NCBI GenBank assembly: GCA_963965975.1
Contig: OZ014422.1
Span: forward strand, 2,542,001-2,606,000
DNA length: 64,000 nucleotides
Source of the DNA: Xestospongia bergquistia
Lineage: Eukaryota > Porifera > Demospongiae > Haplosclerida > Petrosiidae
Direction of reading: 5' to 3'
In this document: piece by piece, positions 10,861-23,855 of the stretch
Layout of the letters: each line of letters opens with the position of its first letter
Position numbering within the stretch: position 1 is the first letter of the stretch
Translations under genes and position numbers: made by a program
The notes under the pieces: model-generated
Database searches by the model: none
What the model saw: only the letters and a program-made list of their open reading frames with translations
What the model was told of the DNA's origin: nothing

Positions 10861-12064
10861 ACATGGGAGGATAAATATTTGTATTGGAGAACAACTGAAT
10901 AAACAACACACAGTGTAAAATGAGACAAGATAGAATCATGACTCCATACCGAAGTGCATACCTGATCCACCATTCCAGTCACTTGTAACACTATTGTTCT
11001 TGCTTTTCTGTTAGATGCTCCCAAAAATGTATTCCCTCTTGATCGAGTATGAGTCAAGGGCCTAAAAAGATTTTAATATTGGATAAAGGGGTGGAGTTTG
11101 ATTACCTAGCCATAGCTCCTGCTGGAGGAATTAAGTAATGATGTACACTCTCTGCTAGTTGGATTATTTTGGGATCATAATCTGATCTAAAAACAATTCA
11201 TAAATGAATACAAAATGAAGACACAATCCAAAACACTGACCTTCCCATGATATTTCTTAAACTGATAACCAATCCAACTTCACTCTTCATAAATGGACGA
11301 TTTGAAGGAGACTCAGCCAAATAATGGAGTGCCTGTCAAACAAAGTAGTCTCTGCATAACATGTAGCATTGTACATACTTCTAGTGATGTAGCAACAACC
11401 TCAGGATTACTGTTATCCAAGAATAGAACCAGTCCTGGTAAACAACCACGATCCTATCAGAATAGTAGTTATCAAATAATTACACGAGGCAGCAAAATTA
11501 ACTACTAATGATATATGGCAATAGCTCCTAATGTTATATGGAGTATGAGTTAATGAAAAATACTGACAGAGCCACACCTACAATCATGTATTTTCATGAG
11601 CCACACATTTATCTGTCTTTGTTTTCCACTCTACTATTTAGCACCTCAAAATTAACAGATAATTTATTAATGTGATACTCATGCTTCTGAAGGATAAGTC
11701 ACACCCCTTGATTGATGTAGTGATAATATTGATACTCAAGTATTAATCAGCTGTAAGGTTGTTAGTTATCATTAAGGGTGTTAAATGAATGAAACGAGAC
11801 CAAACACATAATTTTGTCTCTTAAACTCCCTGACATTTGGGTAGAAAGAGAGTCTGGTCAACTGACTTAAATATTATTCAAGTTCTGGATTCAGGAATAT
11901 ACAAACTGACTCTATTTTGCCCAAATGTCAGGGAATCTAGGGATGCGAGTTGTTAGACTCAGAGATGGACACAAACTCTAAACTCTTACTCGAACTATGG
12001 TTGCTCTGTTTTGAGGGTCAGCCGCTAAATCACGTAACTCTCTAACAACTTTAAGATTGTCCAT
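10004..12064 (-). CDS. ARMC1: Armadillo repeat-containing protein 1
   Basis: The start at 12062-12064 gives [20 protein letters not shown], almost the vertebrate ARMC1 N-terminus ([13 protein letters not shown]). Next come [20 protein letters not shown] and [20 protein letters not shown] (the ARM-like part), and [19 protein letters not shown] with [20 protein letters not shown] (the heavy-metal-associated-like fold). The C-terminal exons are [29 protein letters not shown] and [18 protein letters not shown]. The last matches the amphipathic FYW end of vertebrate ARMC1. That tail sits in a separate exon (10004-10090), reached through a donor at 10142 inside the preceding exon; reading through the donor would stop 10 bases later and lose the tail. 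ARMC1 acts at mitochondria and has been tied to mitochondrial distribution and the MICOS/MIB complex. It is head to head with MTFR1, 472 bp apart. A second, decayed copy of its 3' end is at 4105-4375. Confidence 0.92.
10773..10863. repeat. (CA)n microsatellite
   Basis: About 80 bp of nearly pure AC dinucleotides, with one T interruption near the end, lie in an ARMC1 intron. On the transcribed strand this is a GT repeat. Confidence 0.95.
11827..11934. repeat. Inverted-repeat element (TCCCTGACATTTGGG ends)
   Basis: TCCCTGACATTTGGG at 11827-11841 is repeated in exact inverse at 11920-11934, with a 78-bp spacer. It lies in an ARMC1 intron. The core TCCCTGACATTTGG recurs inside the hairpin at 29794-29852, which suggests an interspersed short element. 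No coding capacity. Confidence 0.6.
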
Positions 12065-12536
12065 TGTAAAGGGATAGCAGTGATAGGTGCCAGATTAGTA
12101 GACGTCCTCTTTGTAAAAATAGATTGTGGATTTCTAAAACACCTACAAAAAGTAGACTCTTTGGTAACAGACCCTAATTAGTGCCCAGTAGTCAAAATAA
12201 ATGATATAGAAATTAGTCTAATTTGGTCTTAGACAAATCAAAACATTGTTATTGATAAATATTCCTATAATTTACCTGTTATATGAACTCTTTCACAGGA
12301 ATGGACGCTATCTACAACTACTGATTCAATTAAAGTTGGCTGATAGTGCTTCAGGATCACGTGACTAAGTTTTGTCGAGTAAGCTTCAAAATACTGCAAT
12401 TTGATTGGCTCGTTTTTCTACATTTGAAGGGGAGTGTTCGATTTTAATAAGTGTAAGTTTTAAAGCATTCTTACTGTTGATTACTATCCTGTTGTACTGC
12501 AGATATTAAAATATCAACTAAATAAGACCCTCTGTA
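12065..12536. promoter_or_regulatory. Divergent promoter region between ARMC1 and MTFR1
   Basis: These 472 bp separate the start codons of ARMC1 (minus) and MTFR1 (plus) and must hold both promoters and 5' leaders. The more GC-containing core is about 12290-12420 (it includes ATCACGTGACT, an E-box-like site). I see no TATA element clearly placed for either gene. Confidence 0.5.
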
Positions 12537-13812
12537 ATGATGTCACAAGTATTGCATCATAGACCAATGGTATGTTAATGTACTGTAAATATAACAATTC
12601 CGGATTGATTTTATCTAGGTATATGGATCCAATCGTAGTGTAGTACGTATGATTGCAACCAGACTACCTATTGATACTGGACAACGAGTGTACATACAAG
12701 TATGTTAACACCTTTTATAACCTTCTATGACAACAAGTGATAATATTTCACTTGTTAGTTACCTCATGGGACGGGGTCACATCCTTCATCTCCTCTTAAT
12801 TCTATGGGAGGGATTTTAGATCTGACGTCAGAGGACGGAACCCTGGCTACATTGATAAGGGATCCAGGATTAGTATTCAGTAAGGTGACACAACGATTTC
12901 GTTTGGGGCCTATTGTCGAGGAACAAGTGGAAGAAAATGAACACAAGAGTGAAGGTGGAAAAGTTAAAGGTAAGTAAGAGAGGAAAAAAATGTTATGATG
13001 ATTTTAACTTTCATAGAGGCTACACAAGAGAGAATTGTATCATTAGAAGCAGAGCTAGCTCGACTGAAATCTCAAATAGCTCAATATACTTTAACTCAAA
13101 TGGAAGACAATGAAGGTACACATATTTTAACCCTTTCATCTCTATGCTATGGACAATGTACAGTTCTTCTTCCACCCCCTCCTCCCCCTCCTCCTCCTCC
13201 TCCCCCTCCACTCCCTCAATCCACATCTGTAAGTCACAGTGATTTTACTACACACTATTATTAATGAATTGTTTTAATTTAGGCAGAATTAGTTGGGGCT
13301 ACTTCATCAATTGATTCCCCTGCTGCACCAAGTACAAGTACACCTTATCAATCAAACATGTCCAATGTTCTTCAACAAATCGGGAGTGTCAAGTTGAGAA
13401 CATTAGACATGGAAAAGTAAGGGAAAAAAACTTTAATATTGTTGTCATTATCTCTCTGTGTAGGTCTCCAGGTGGTACTCCACTACGTCCTAAAGTACAC
13501 AGACAACAAGAGCCTTCTATGGAGGACCCTGCTGCCGTTATTGCTCATGCACTAAGAAAGAAATTCTCTCATAAAATATTTCAAGATTCACCAGGTCTGT
13601 TCTCTATTATGTTTGTAGTGTATTAATTGACATTTATGATGATGATATGAGATGATAATCAATACTTCGTTCTTCAGACAAAGAAAATCTCGATCGTTCA
13701 GAGAGCTCATTTAATGAATTTAATAGCCCTGGTCCATCAACTAAATTGGTAAGTTTACAATGTGTACTATTAATTTTATTGATATCAAACTCTATTTTTA
13801 TAGTTTGATTGA
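12537..13812 (+). CDS. MTFR1: Mitochondrial fission regulator 1-like protein
   Basis: Eight coding exons: 12537-12569, 12619-12699, 12759-12969, 13017-13115, 13164-13228, 13283-13416, 13464-13594, 13678-13748, plus a mini-exon 13804-13812 (F, D, stop). The N-terminal block YGSNRSVVRMIATRLPID matches the family signature (G-x-x-RSVVRRIGTNLPL). Further on are the helical SLEAELARLKSQIAQ, a run of 13 prolines then LPQ, NVLQQIGSVKLRTLDMEKSP, and EDPAAVIAHALRKKFSHK. The last two are the conserved C-terminal motifs of MTFR1/MTFR2/MTFR1L. Family members sit on the mitochondrial outer membrane and promote fragmentation; the proline run could bind EVH1 or SH3 partners. Which vertebrate paralogue is closest cannot be decided; it may predate their split. 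A decayed copy of the 3' end is at 4376-4483. Confidence 0.88.
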
Positions 13813-14009
13813 TGACAATCACAAAACATCATTTCATAATACACACATCAAGTATAAAAATCAAAAACAATTCAAATAATAAATTATTATTCATATAACG
13901 TTATGTATTATATAATGTACCATTTGTAGTGAATTTGCTCTATTGCAAAATGTTAACACCTAACTAACTAACTATACATAATATCTTTACACAAACAACT
14001 AAGCAATAT

Positions 14010-17000
14010 TTAATATATTTCTTTATTCATTTTCTGTATTAGCAAGCCTACTTTAGTTCCTGAAGATTGTTTAGTTGGTACATTATCAGACTGACTTACA
14101 GGTACCTGTTTTTGCCATCTATGCAGTAGAGGACTTTCTGGTAAGGGTCCTGTTTTTGTTGGTACATGTGGAGGTTTTTTAGAGGTCGGTGGTGTGAGTG
14201 GTTTCTTAGGTTGTGTTAATTCTTGAGTAGGACTTGAAGGAGGAGTATGTGCTGTATATAGCTGTTGAGATGTGTTGTATTGTTTCTTCTCATTAGGCAA
14301 TGATAATTTTGGACGGAGTGAAGGTTGTTGGAAAGACACTGGAGTTGGGTTGATGGGTAATGTTCTCCCTGGTATTCGAACATTTGCTATATCATCATAA
14401 GTTTCTTCTATATCTATGGGAGTAGTAGTAGAAGTAAATGTTAAATATTCATCAATATCATCATCACTATTAGAGTCTACATCTTGTGGAGGTACTTTAG
14501 GTTTTTCTGAAACTGGCAGTGGAGGACTGCATTGTTTGCTGTTTTTTAGTTTGGGAGGAGGAAGCAACGGTTTCCGTTTTTGTTCCGTTTGTCCCACATG
14601 GGTTTTGATGGGTATTGGTGGTGGTTGTGGGGTCTGTTCTTTACTTTCATAAATAGATGATTCTGTCTGTTGTGGTTTAGGACCAGGTAGAGGAGGAGGT
14701 TGAGGTTTCGATTTAGAGACACCCCTTTGATTATGACCTCCGGGAAGGGAGGGAGACTCTGTTGTTTTCCTTGTGTCTTCATTTAAATGTGGACCTTCCC
14801 AACTATGCTTTTGATATGGTGAGACTAACGTTTGATTATGACCTTCAGGAAGGGAAGGAGACTCCGCTGTTTTCCTTTTCCCTTCATTTAAATGTGGACC
14901 TTCCCAACTATGCTTCTGATATGGTGTTTGCTGACTTAAGTCTTTTTGTGGTTTAGGACCTGGTAGAGGAGGTTGAGATGATTTAAATTTAGAGACATTC
15001 CTTTGAGCTTCAGGAAGGGAAGGAGACTCTGCTGTCTTTCTTGTGCTATCATTTAAATGTGGACCTCCCCAACTATGCTTTTGATATGGTGAGGCTACCA
15101 TTTGATTATGAGCTTCAGGAAGGGAGGGAGACTCTGCTGTTTTCCTTGTGCCTTCATTTAAATGTGGACCTTCCCAAGTATGCCTTTGATACGGTGAGGC
15201 TACCGTTTGATTATGACCTCCGGGAAGTGTGGGAGACTCTGCTGTTTTCCTTTTCACTTCATTTAAATGTGGACCTTCCCAACTATGCTTCTGATATGGT
15301 GTTTGCTGACTTAAGTCTTTTTGCGGTTTAGGACCAGGTAGAGGAGGTTGAGATGATTTAAATTTAGAGACATTCCTTTGATTATGACTACTAGGAGAAG
15401 AGGGAGACTCTGTTGTTTTCCTTGTGCCTTCATTTAAATGTTGACCTTCCCAACTATGCTTTTGATACGGTAATAACCCTTGATTGTGTGCTGACTTGTT
15501 TTCATGTTTAGACTTTGAAGGAAGAGCTGGCAGAGGTCGTGGAGCTCTTTCTACTTCATCTGTATGTTCTGATGATTCTGATGTATTACTTTTACGGTCT
15601 CTAGGACTATGGTCAAGTGTTGGTGATTGCTGCTGATTGTGACCTTCAGGATGGGGAAGAGCCTGTGACCTTGCATATAAAACAGAATTCTCCACTTTTG
15701 ATTGTAGTTGTGAAAAATCATGACGACTGTATGTCACTGGAGTTGGTACTGGCTCAAACTTTTCTAACTTTTCTAACTGGTTTTTATCTGCTTGTTTTGG
15801 CATTAAAACAGGTTTTGAAGTACTCTCCATTTTTCTGTCTGTAACTGTAGAAAGTGTTCCTGATGTATTCTCATTACGTTTTGGAGGAAGAGGAGGTGGT
15901 TGTTCCTTGTAATAATGTGAAGTTCCAATAGCAGATTCAACACTACATGATCTGGTGAGAAAACCTAACTGCTTCTTTGCCTGTAAGATTCAATATACAT
16001 GAACATATATAAAAAGCTAAAAACCTCAAGTGTAGCTTGTCTGTCTTTAGCCGTTGCATCTTTAGATAACTCAACGTACTCCAAATCTTCGTAATCATGG
16101 TCAACCTGTTAATGTGATATACTACAAACGATAACTAACTAAAGAGATACCTCGTCATCAGATGTAATTTCCATTGATATTTCCTTAGCAATGATTGGCT
16201 AAGAAAAGAATTAGAAAAAATAAACTATTCTGTAAATTGATCTGCATCTACCTGTGACAGAGGTTGAACAATTCTTAATGGAAATTCACAATATTTGTCG
16301 TGGGCAATTCCTTTGCATATGCCATAATCATTTATACGGGTCACAAAAATAACATCACCAACCTACCAAAAGAAACAACAATAACGTGACACTTTATATG
16401 GATTAAGTTTACCTTCAAGTATACATCTCCACTCATCTGAGTATGGCAGATATATTCTGTGACTACTGTAGCTGAATACAGCGCTGTTTTTTTCAAATGC
16501 TCAAGAAAAATAGTGTCACCATATTCGTTAGACTGTAGAAAAATGAGACTAATAATACAATATTCATTTAGTATAAACATACTTCTTCAGTGGTTTTGCG
16601 AACTGCACGATCTGAAATGAAAGTAGTTAGTTTTAGTTCCAACTTTGCTCTTTAAAGTTAACTAACCTGCAAAACTCTTTATGCTATGAACAAATTTTTG
16701 TTTTATCTTCTTTTTCTTTTTAGTTTCAGAGCCAGTGGAATCAGAAGCTTTAGAAAATATATTCAAACAATGTATAGTAATAATATTGTTGTGTGTGTTG
16801 TTACTTACATTCACTGAATACTGCGTCCTGTGTTTTTAAAAAGAGAATTTAGTGTTTTCTAAAGTCAGTGTTCACATACCTTCAATTGCTCTTCAATTTT
16901 GTTAGCAATGCTAACTAAATTTAGTTGTCTAGCTATGTCGATAGGTGTGGCACCATCATAACTCTTTGAAATAAGCACTTGTTTAGAATTGCTTACAATC

Positions 17001-17795
17001 CCTGGATTTGAAAGCCAATTACTTGTCATAATTAGATTATGTCGAAGTGTAAAGTGTAAAAGATGATCATTAACATAATTGCCTAAGAGAACAAAGGATA
17101 ATATCGTCCATATATCATCTGTTCAATGATCTTAACATACCACATAACAACAATGGCAGTTTCTTTAGAGGATCCTCAACTTTTTGAATTGTGTTATGAA
17201 AAATTTCATCAATGAGGTCAGGATTCTCATGCTTGCCTTGCTGTTCTAGTTGAATAAGATAAGCCAAAAGAACTGACATGATTCCATTTTGTGACATCTT
17301 TCCTGATGTCAGAATACTCTGTATTGCTTCAATTTGAGAGGCAACTCTTATTTGAAATGGTGGGAAATTTGGGTTCTCAACATGTTCAAATTTTATATTT
17401 ACTGTATAGATACCACTTTGTCTGAAAACTGTATAGGAAAAAGTAGTTAATTGTTATTCTGTATGGGAGTTACAAACCGGGAAAAAAGGCTTTAATAGTT
17501 TTTGGTCCTAATTGACTGACTAATATTTTGTCACAGATCTTGGCATTCCAAGCATTTGAGAAAGTCAGTGTAACAATTCTAATTTGTTTTGGTAGGTCTT
17601 TATCAAACTCTAACACAACCTCTTGTTGCTCCTAGAAGATGCATTAGATGTAGTCAATAAAAATGATGACTTGACTGGCTGACTTCTTAACTGTAAGGAA
17701 CACATGATATATATACTTACCCCAACAAAAATGAAGGAAGGAGTTAAATGAGGCATACCTATATGAGGATTCTCACTTCGAAGATGATGTGACAT
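14010..17795 (-). CDS. DBB-domain signalling adaptor (BCAP/BANK1/Dof-like) with proline-rich repeats
   Basis: From the start at 17793-17795 the exons encode a TIG-like domain (MPHLTPSFIFVG, VVLEFDKDLPKQIRIVTLTF, FRQSGIYTVNIKFEH). A helical stretch follows (GIMSVLLAYLIQLEQQGKHE, DPLKKLPLLLC). Then come ankyrin-like units (NDHLLHFTLRHNLIMTSNWL, DGATPIDIARQLNLVSIANK). That order is the Dof/BCAP/BANK (DBB) module. After it come a basic linker, acidic tyrosine motifs (DYEDLEYVEL) and one large last exon. The last exon holds six to seven PYQKHSWEGPHLNEG-type repeats, many PPLPGPKP and PPPIP motifs, and DEYLTF and YDDIANV near the end. BCAP and BANK link receptors to PI3K and Src kinases; Dof serves FGF receptors. 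An N-terminal TIR domain was not seen. It is divergent from the coiled-coil gene, with 129 bp between starts. An extra 5' exon cannot be excluded. Confidence 0.62.
14700..15470 (-). repeat. Coding tandem repeats of about 105 bp (33-35 residues)
   Basis: In the last exon of the DBB adaptor a unit resembling PYQKHSWEGPHLNEGxRKT followed by ESPSLPEGHNQ recurs six to seven times. It is interrupted three times by a second unit, NVSKFKSSQPPLPGPKPQKD or a shorter variant. Copies differ by a few bases, so the array is young or homogenised. Three units were carried into the chimeric STRA6-like exon at 4689-5500. Confidence 0.85.
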
Positions 17796-17924
17796 TTTTC
17801 TGCTTGTCTTGAACGCCCAAGTGAGAATGAATAACAAAAGTTATGTTGAAAGTAAACATACCACTATGAATTTCGTAGCCACGTGTCTAGTAGTATTATG
17901 TGGTTGTCATAGAAACACACAAAG
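17796..17924. promoter_or_regulatory. Short divergent promoter, DBB adaptor / CCDC166-like gene
   Basis: Only 129 bp lie between the two start codons, on opposite strands. The segment must hold both transcription starts unless non-coding exons overlap the genes. No clear core elements are visible. Confidence 0.45.
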
Positions 17925-19245
17925 ATGCCTAAAGGTAAGAAGAAAAAGGAAGGAAAGGGAGCCAAGAAAAAGAAAGATGACAACAAAAATGAAGACGAGA
18001 AAGAAGGGCAAGAAAAGAAAGAATTTGAACCTCCTCTCCCGTCTGACAGAGAGCTTGCTTTGAAAGAAGAGTACGTGGAAAGAAGTTTAATAACTCAATG
18101 TCTATTATGTATATATACTACTATAGATTAAATGAACTAGATTTTGAAATGGAGACTTTAAAGAAACAAGTTGACCAATTGTATCCTATTATAGTAGATG
18201 TACACATAAGAGGTCCATGTTCTAGTCTTTGACAGTGAGTATTGTTAGAAAAATTGAAAATGAATGGCTACAAGAAGAAGCAGAAAAGACAAGACTAGAA
18301 AATGTAAGAACTTTGTTTATTAAGAAAAACATACAAACTTTTTGTAGCAAGATTACCAGACCTATGTGTCACGTCGAGCTCAAAAAAGACAGTCTCTTAT
18401 CGTGTCATTAAGTGATCAGAACAGAGTAGAACTTCAAGAAATCAAACAGCAAAAGGAAGATTTGGTAAGAGAATTTGAAGAAAAGAAAGCTGGTATGCAA
18501 AGAAGTTTACTTGTTTTAATCCAATTGTCACATTGAATGTAGAATTAAATACTATTCTACTTGAAAAAAAGAACGAGTTATCAAAAGTTAACCAAGAGCT
18601 AGAAACATTACAACCTTATCGAGTATGTCCCTATTAATTTGTTATGTAGTTGTATAAATACTGTTGCCTATAGACTTTGCAAAGTGAGCAAGAAAATGAA
18701 ATAGCTAAACTTGAAAAAGAGGTCGAAGAGAAACGATTTCAACATGAAAATCATATTCGAGTGCTCAAAACTCAATTTCTACGTGAACAGAGAGCTTTTG
18801 AAAAAGAAGCGGAAACAAGAGTCCAAGCCATGGCAGAAAGAGCAGATAAGGTAAAGAAACCTTTCTCTCCTTGTTCAAATGAATACCTTGTTTTGTATGT
18901 ACTTTAACAGAGAGCATCAGAATGCTTGAGAGATCAGACTCAACGTATTAGTATTGAGAACAGACAACTCAGAGGGACCTTACAACAGTTGATTGAAAAT
19001 ACCAATGGATTAAAGGTTGATATACTAGTATATACTATTGTATTATTAACTTAATATAATTATAGCTTAGAAAAACACAACTCCACAAACAATATCAGAA
19101 ACTATTAGAAGAACAAAAATTCATTCGAGAGTTGCAAAAAATTCGAGGACTTCCAATTTCGACATCACTTAATTCTACAACAGATCTTAACCTAACCAGC
19201 CCTGACCATCAAGTCACAACATTGCCTAAAATAGTTTTAAAATAA
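17925..19245 (+). CDS. CCDC166-like coiled-coil protein (DUF4515-type)
   Basis: The start MPKGKKKKEGKGAKKKK is a lysine-rich head. The exons then encode almost continuous coiled coil: LDFEMETLKKQVDQL, VRKIENEWLQEEAEKTRLEN, YQTYVSRRAQKRQSLIVSLS. Later exons give KVNQELETLQPYR, HENHIRVLKTQFLREQRAFE, RVQAMAERADKRASECLRDQ and KLLEEQKFIRELQKIRGLPI; the stop is at 19243-19245. The patterns YVSxRAQ...I..L..QNRV, LQPY and H...L...FL.E..AFE.EA..RVQ..AERA match vertebrate CCDC166 and relatives. The exact donor and acceptor after LALKEE and after VDQL are my choice to keep frame. The molecular role is not established; related DUF4515 proteins include the basal-body protein BBOF1, so a ciliary role is possible. 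The end is 129 bp from the 3' end of the fucosyltransferase-like gene. Confidence 0.72.
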
Positions 19246-19374
19246 TTATTATAATTGATAATTAAGTACTGTTGTGATAATAATTATATAATAATAAAAA
19301 TATTACAACATAAATTATAAATTCAATTTTGATAGTGTGCCAGAAATAGAAGGTTAAGTATTATTCAATGGTGA

Positions 19375-20898
19375 TCAATGAGAAGTAAGTCTCCATTTAG
19401 CAAACTCAGAGTCACATATACGGTGAATAGATGCTGGATTTTGATGGTAATGTTTATATCGAGTTGCTACCTGAGACTGAAATGATCCCCCACCAACTAG
19501 CACTAATATCTTAGCTCTAGACAATGCCTCTTGTTCAACAGTTGCAACAAAACCAGAATCACTAAGACCACCAAATTTGTAAGGATTATAGTGAGCCACT
19601 CGAATACCATATTTCTTAAAAGTCCTCTCAATTACTTTGATACTAAGACAATGGCGAATACAAGATTTACTCCCATAGCGACCAGTATCAGCAAAATAGA
19701 TGTATGTCAAGTTGTAATTGTTCTCAGCTAGAATCCTATTTTGAGCTGACAGCATCAATTTCAGACACTGCTCAAAGAATCCTTTAATCTTAAAGTTCTG
19801 CTGCCCTAACTTTTCAGTTCTTAAATGAATACCAATAAAATCTTTACCATTAGTTAAAGAGTGTAGCATTGCACTAGCATTACTCAATACTGACTGACTA
19901 TATGGATATACGTCAATTGATGGATGGGGTAGATTAACACCTGTAACTTCTGGTGCAAACACACGAAAACCCTTTTTAGGCGAGACTCCTTTCCAATCAG
20001 TGAAGACCACGGTAACATCACCATCTTTATTTACACCACATTTTTCAGCCATTTCTTCACGATATGTTCGATGAGATCCATTAACACAACAAATATGACT
20101 GATTTTAAATGCTGGCTTGTGTCGAGTGTTGCGGTTGATAGTTTGAAGGAACCTGGAACTAATTTTTCTCATATACTTTGTACGACTACAATTAGCATAA
20201 TGATGGCCTTGCTTATGAAGAAGTGTTATAACTTCTGATCGTAAATCTTTTTCACTTCCAAATCGAGTCAAATCAAAATTATTGTATAAAATATGAATCA
20301 AAATGACTTGCCTGTTACTATGTTTAAAAAAATGTTTATATTTGAGAATTGGCAATATTTTATGCTTACCAAGCATCTGATTAAATGACTGGTAATCAAA
20401 CAATGAAGATAGCGTATACATGTCCTTACCTGGATAGGGAATACCAAGAAACTTTGAATTTCGTGCAAACGGTTCAATAACATTGGTTCTCCAAGGTTTT
20501 ACAAACCAAGCCAGAGTTATCAAGTTGTTAGTAGCCATTGTCAATTGCTCCCAGTTAAACCATTGTATGATGTAGCGATGATATTCAGAAGTTGGTGGTG
20601 GCATGGTCCAAGAGTTATTTCGAATGCCTGAGATAATTTTTGTCACATCATTTGTACTGTTGTTTAAAAGTGGTGGCTCGAGTTGAGTTCTATAACGACG
20701 CCATGATAGATGAATGGATCTATTTGTCGATTTCACATCCAACTTGCTGTCTGAATTGAGATGTAGAGAAGTTGTCAAGTATTTTTGAGTAGTTTGATTA
20801 GTTGTTGCATACTCCCAACCCAATCGTCCTACAAGATAGCCACAAATAGAGAGAAATATCACAATCCATAATTTTTTGCAGATTATAACGGGTCTCAT
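19375..20898 (-). CDS. O-fucosyltransferase-like type II membrane glycosyltransferase
   Basis: A single 507-residue open frame. The N-terminus has a short cytoplasmic end and a signal anchor (LWIVIFLSICGYLVGRL), followed by a stem with several N-glycosylation sequons; this is the layout of a Golgi enzyme. The C-terminal half holds FIGIHLRTEK, resembling the GxHxR motif of GDP-fucose-dependent O- and alpha-1,6-fucosyltransferases. It also has a late LVGGGSFQSQVATR, like the G-x-FSSQV nucleotide-binding motif of those folds, and TYIYFADTGRYGS between them. Several cysteines could form disulfides. Substrate and exact GT family (GT65, GT68 or GT23-like) cannot be set from motifs alone. The gene is intronless, unlike its neighbours. 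Confidence 0.5.
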   Translation of the reverse strand: MRPVIICKKLWIVIFLSICGYLVGRLGWEYATTNQTTQKYLTTSLHLNSDSKLDVKSTNRSIHLSWRRYRTQLEPPLLNNSTNDVTKIISGIRNNSWTMPPPTSEYHRYIIQWFNWEQLTMATNNLITLAWFVKPWRTNVIEPFARNSKFLGIPYPGKDMYTLSSLFDYQSFNQMLGKHKILPILKYKHFFKHSNRQVILIHILYNNFDLTRFGSEKDLRSEVITLLHKQGHHYANCSRTKYMRKISSRFLQTINRNTRHKPAFKISHICCVNGSHRTYREEMAEKCGVNKDGDVTVVFTDWKGVSPKKGFRVFAPEVTGVNLPHPSIDVYPYSQSVLSNASAMLHSLTNGKDFIGIHLRTEKLGQQNFKIKGFFEQCLKLMLSAQNRILAENNYNLTYIYFADTGRYGSKSCIRHCLSIKVIERTFKKYGIRVAHYNPYKFGGLSDSGFVATVEQEALSRAKILVLVGGGSFQSQVATRYKHYHQNPASIHRICDSEFAKWRLTSH

Positions 20899-21274
20899 GT
20901 TTAGCCTTCAAGGTCTCATTCCTAAACTGCTGCATCAGTCTCAGAACGGGACTGCTCGTGTAACGTGAATACTATATTGAAAACAGTTCTTTCATTATTT
21001 TATATGTACAACAATACCCACTGTAAGTATATAACAAGAAAAAAATTAAAGGATAATTATTCCAGTGATTGTTAAGAATTGATAATGAGTTATTAATAAC
21101 TACATAAATCTATAATTATAATAATAATAATAGTAAAGTATTCTTTCTATAATTCTTATTGTGCATAGTTAGTTGTGAGGAGAGCCTTTGGAAAAAAATT
21201 AAATTAATAAACATGATAATAATTTATGAACAAACACATTGAGAGAAGGACTTGTACAACTGTAGCTGTAATTT
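20899..21274. other. Intergenic spacer, fucosyltransferase-like gene / RAC1 3' side
   Basis: AT-rich sequence upstream of the fucosyltransferase-like gene and downstream of RAC1, holding the RAC1 3' untranslated region (AATAAA-like runs near 21200). I see no further gene. Confidence 0.45.
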
Positions 21275-23609
<2,335 letters not shown>

Positions 23610-23855
23610 TATGTTCTGATCTCTGCTAGTTGCACCTACTACTAGCTACTTGTACAATCTGTAAACAGGCCCCTCGCAAGTTAACACAAAGCTAAGGAGA
23701 AGGGCTTTGGTTTACTTCCTCCCCCGCGGATGGTTTGCTATTTATAGATTCAATGCTAAAAGTCACACCATATTTGGTGTTACTAAAAATAGAACGAGGC
23801 TGTTACTATTTCTGTCTCTGTTCACTTGGTAATAAGGTAGCAAGTGATTGTTACT
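23610..23855. promoter_or_regulatory. Divergent promoter region, RAC1 / SF3B5
   Basis: These 246 bp lie between the RAC1 start (minus) and the SF3B5 start (plus). A relatively GC-rich core, with CCCCCGCGG near 23722, lies about 110 bp from RAC1. No convincing TATA box is seen at a fixed distance. Both genes are housekeeping-like. Confidence 0.5.

Noticed and set aside
10641-11057. Cys-Val repeat open frame
   Set aside because: The middle is the CA microsatellite read in one frame. Only the part near 10980-11060 is a true ARMC1 exon.
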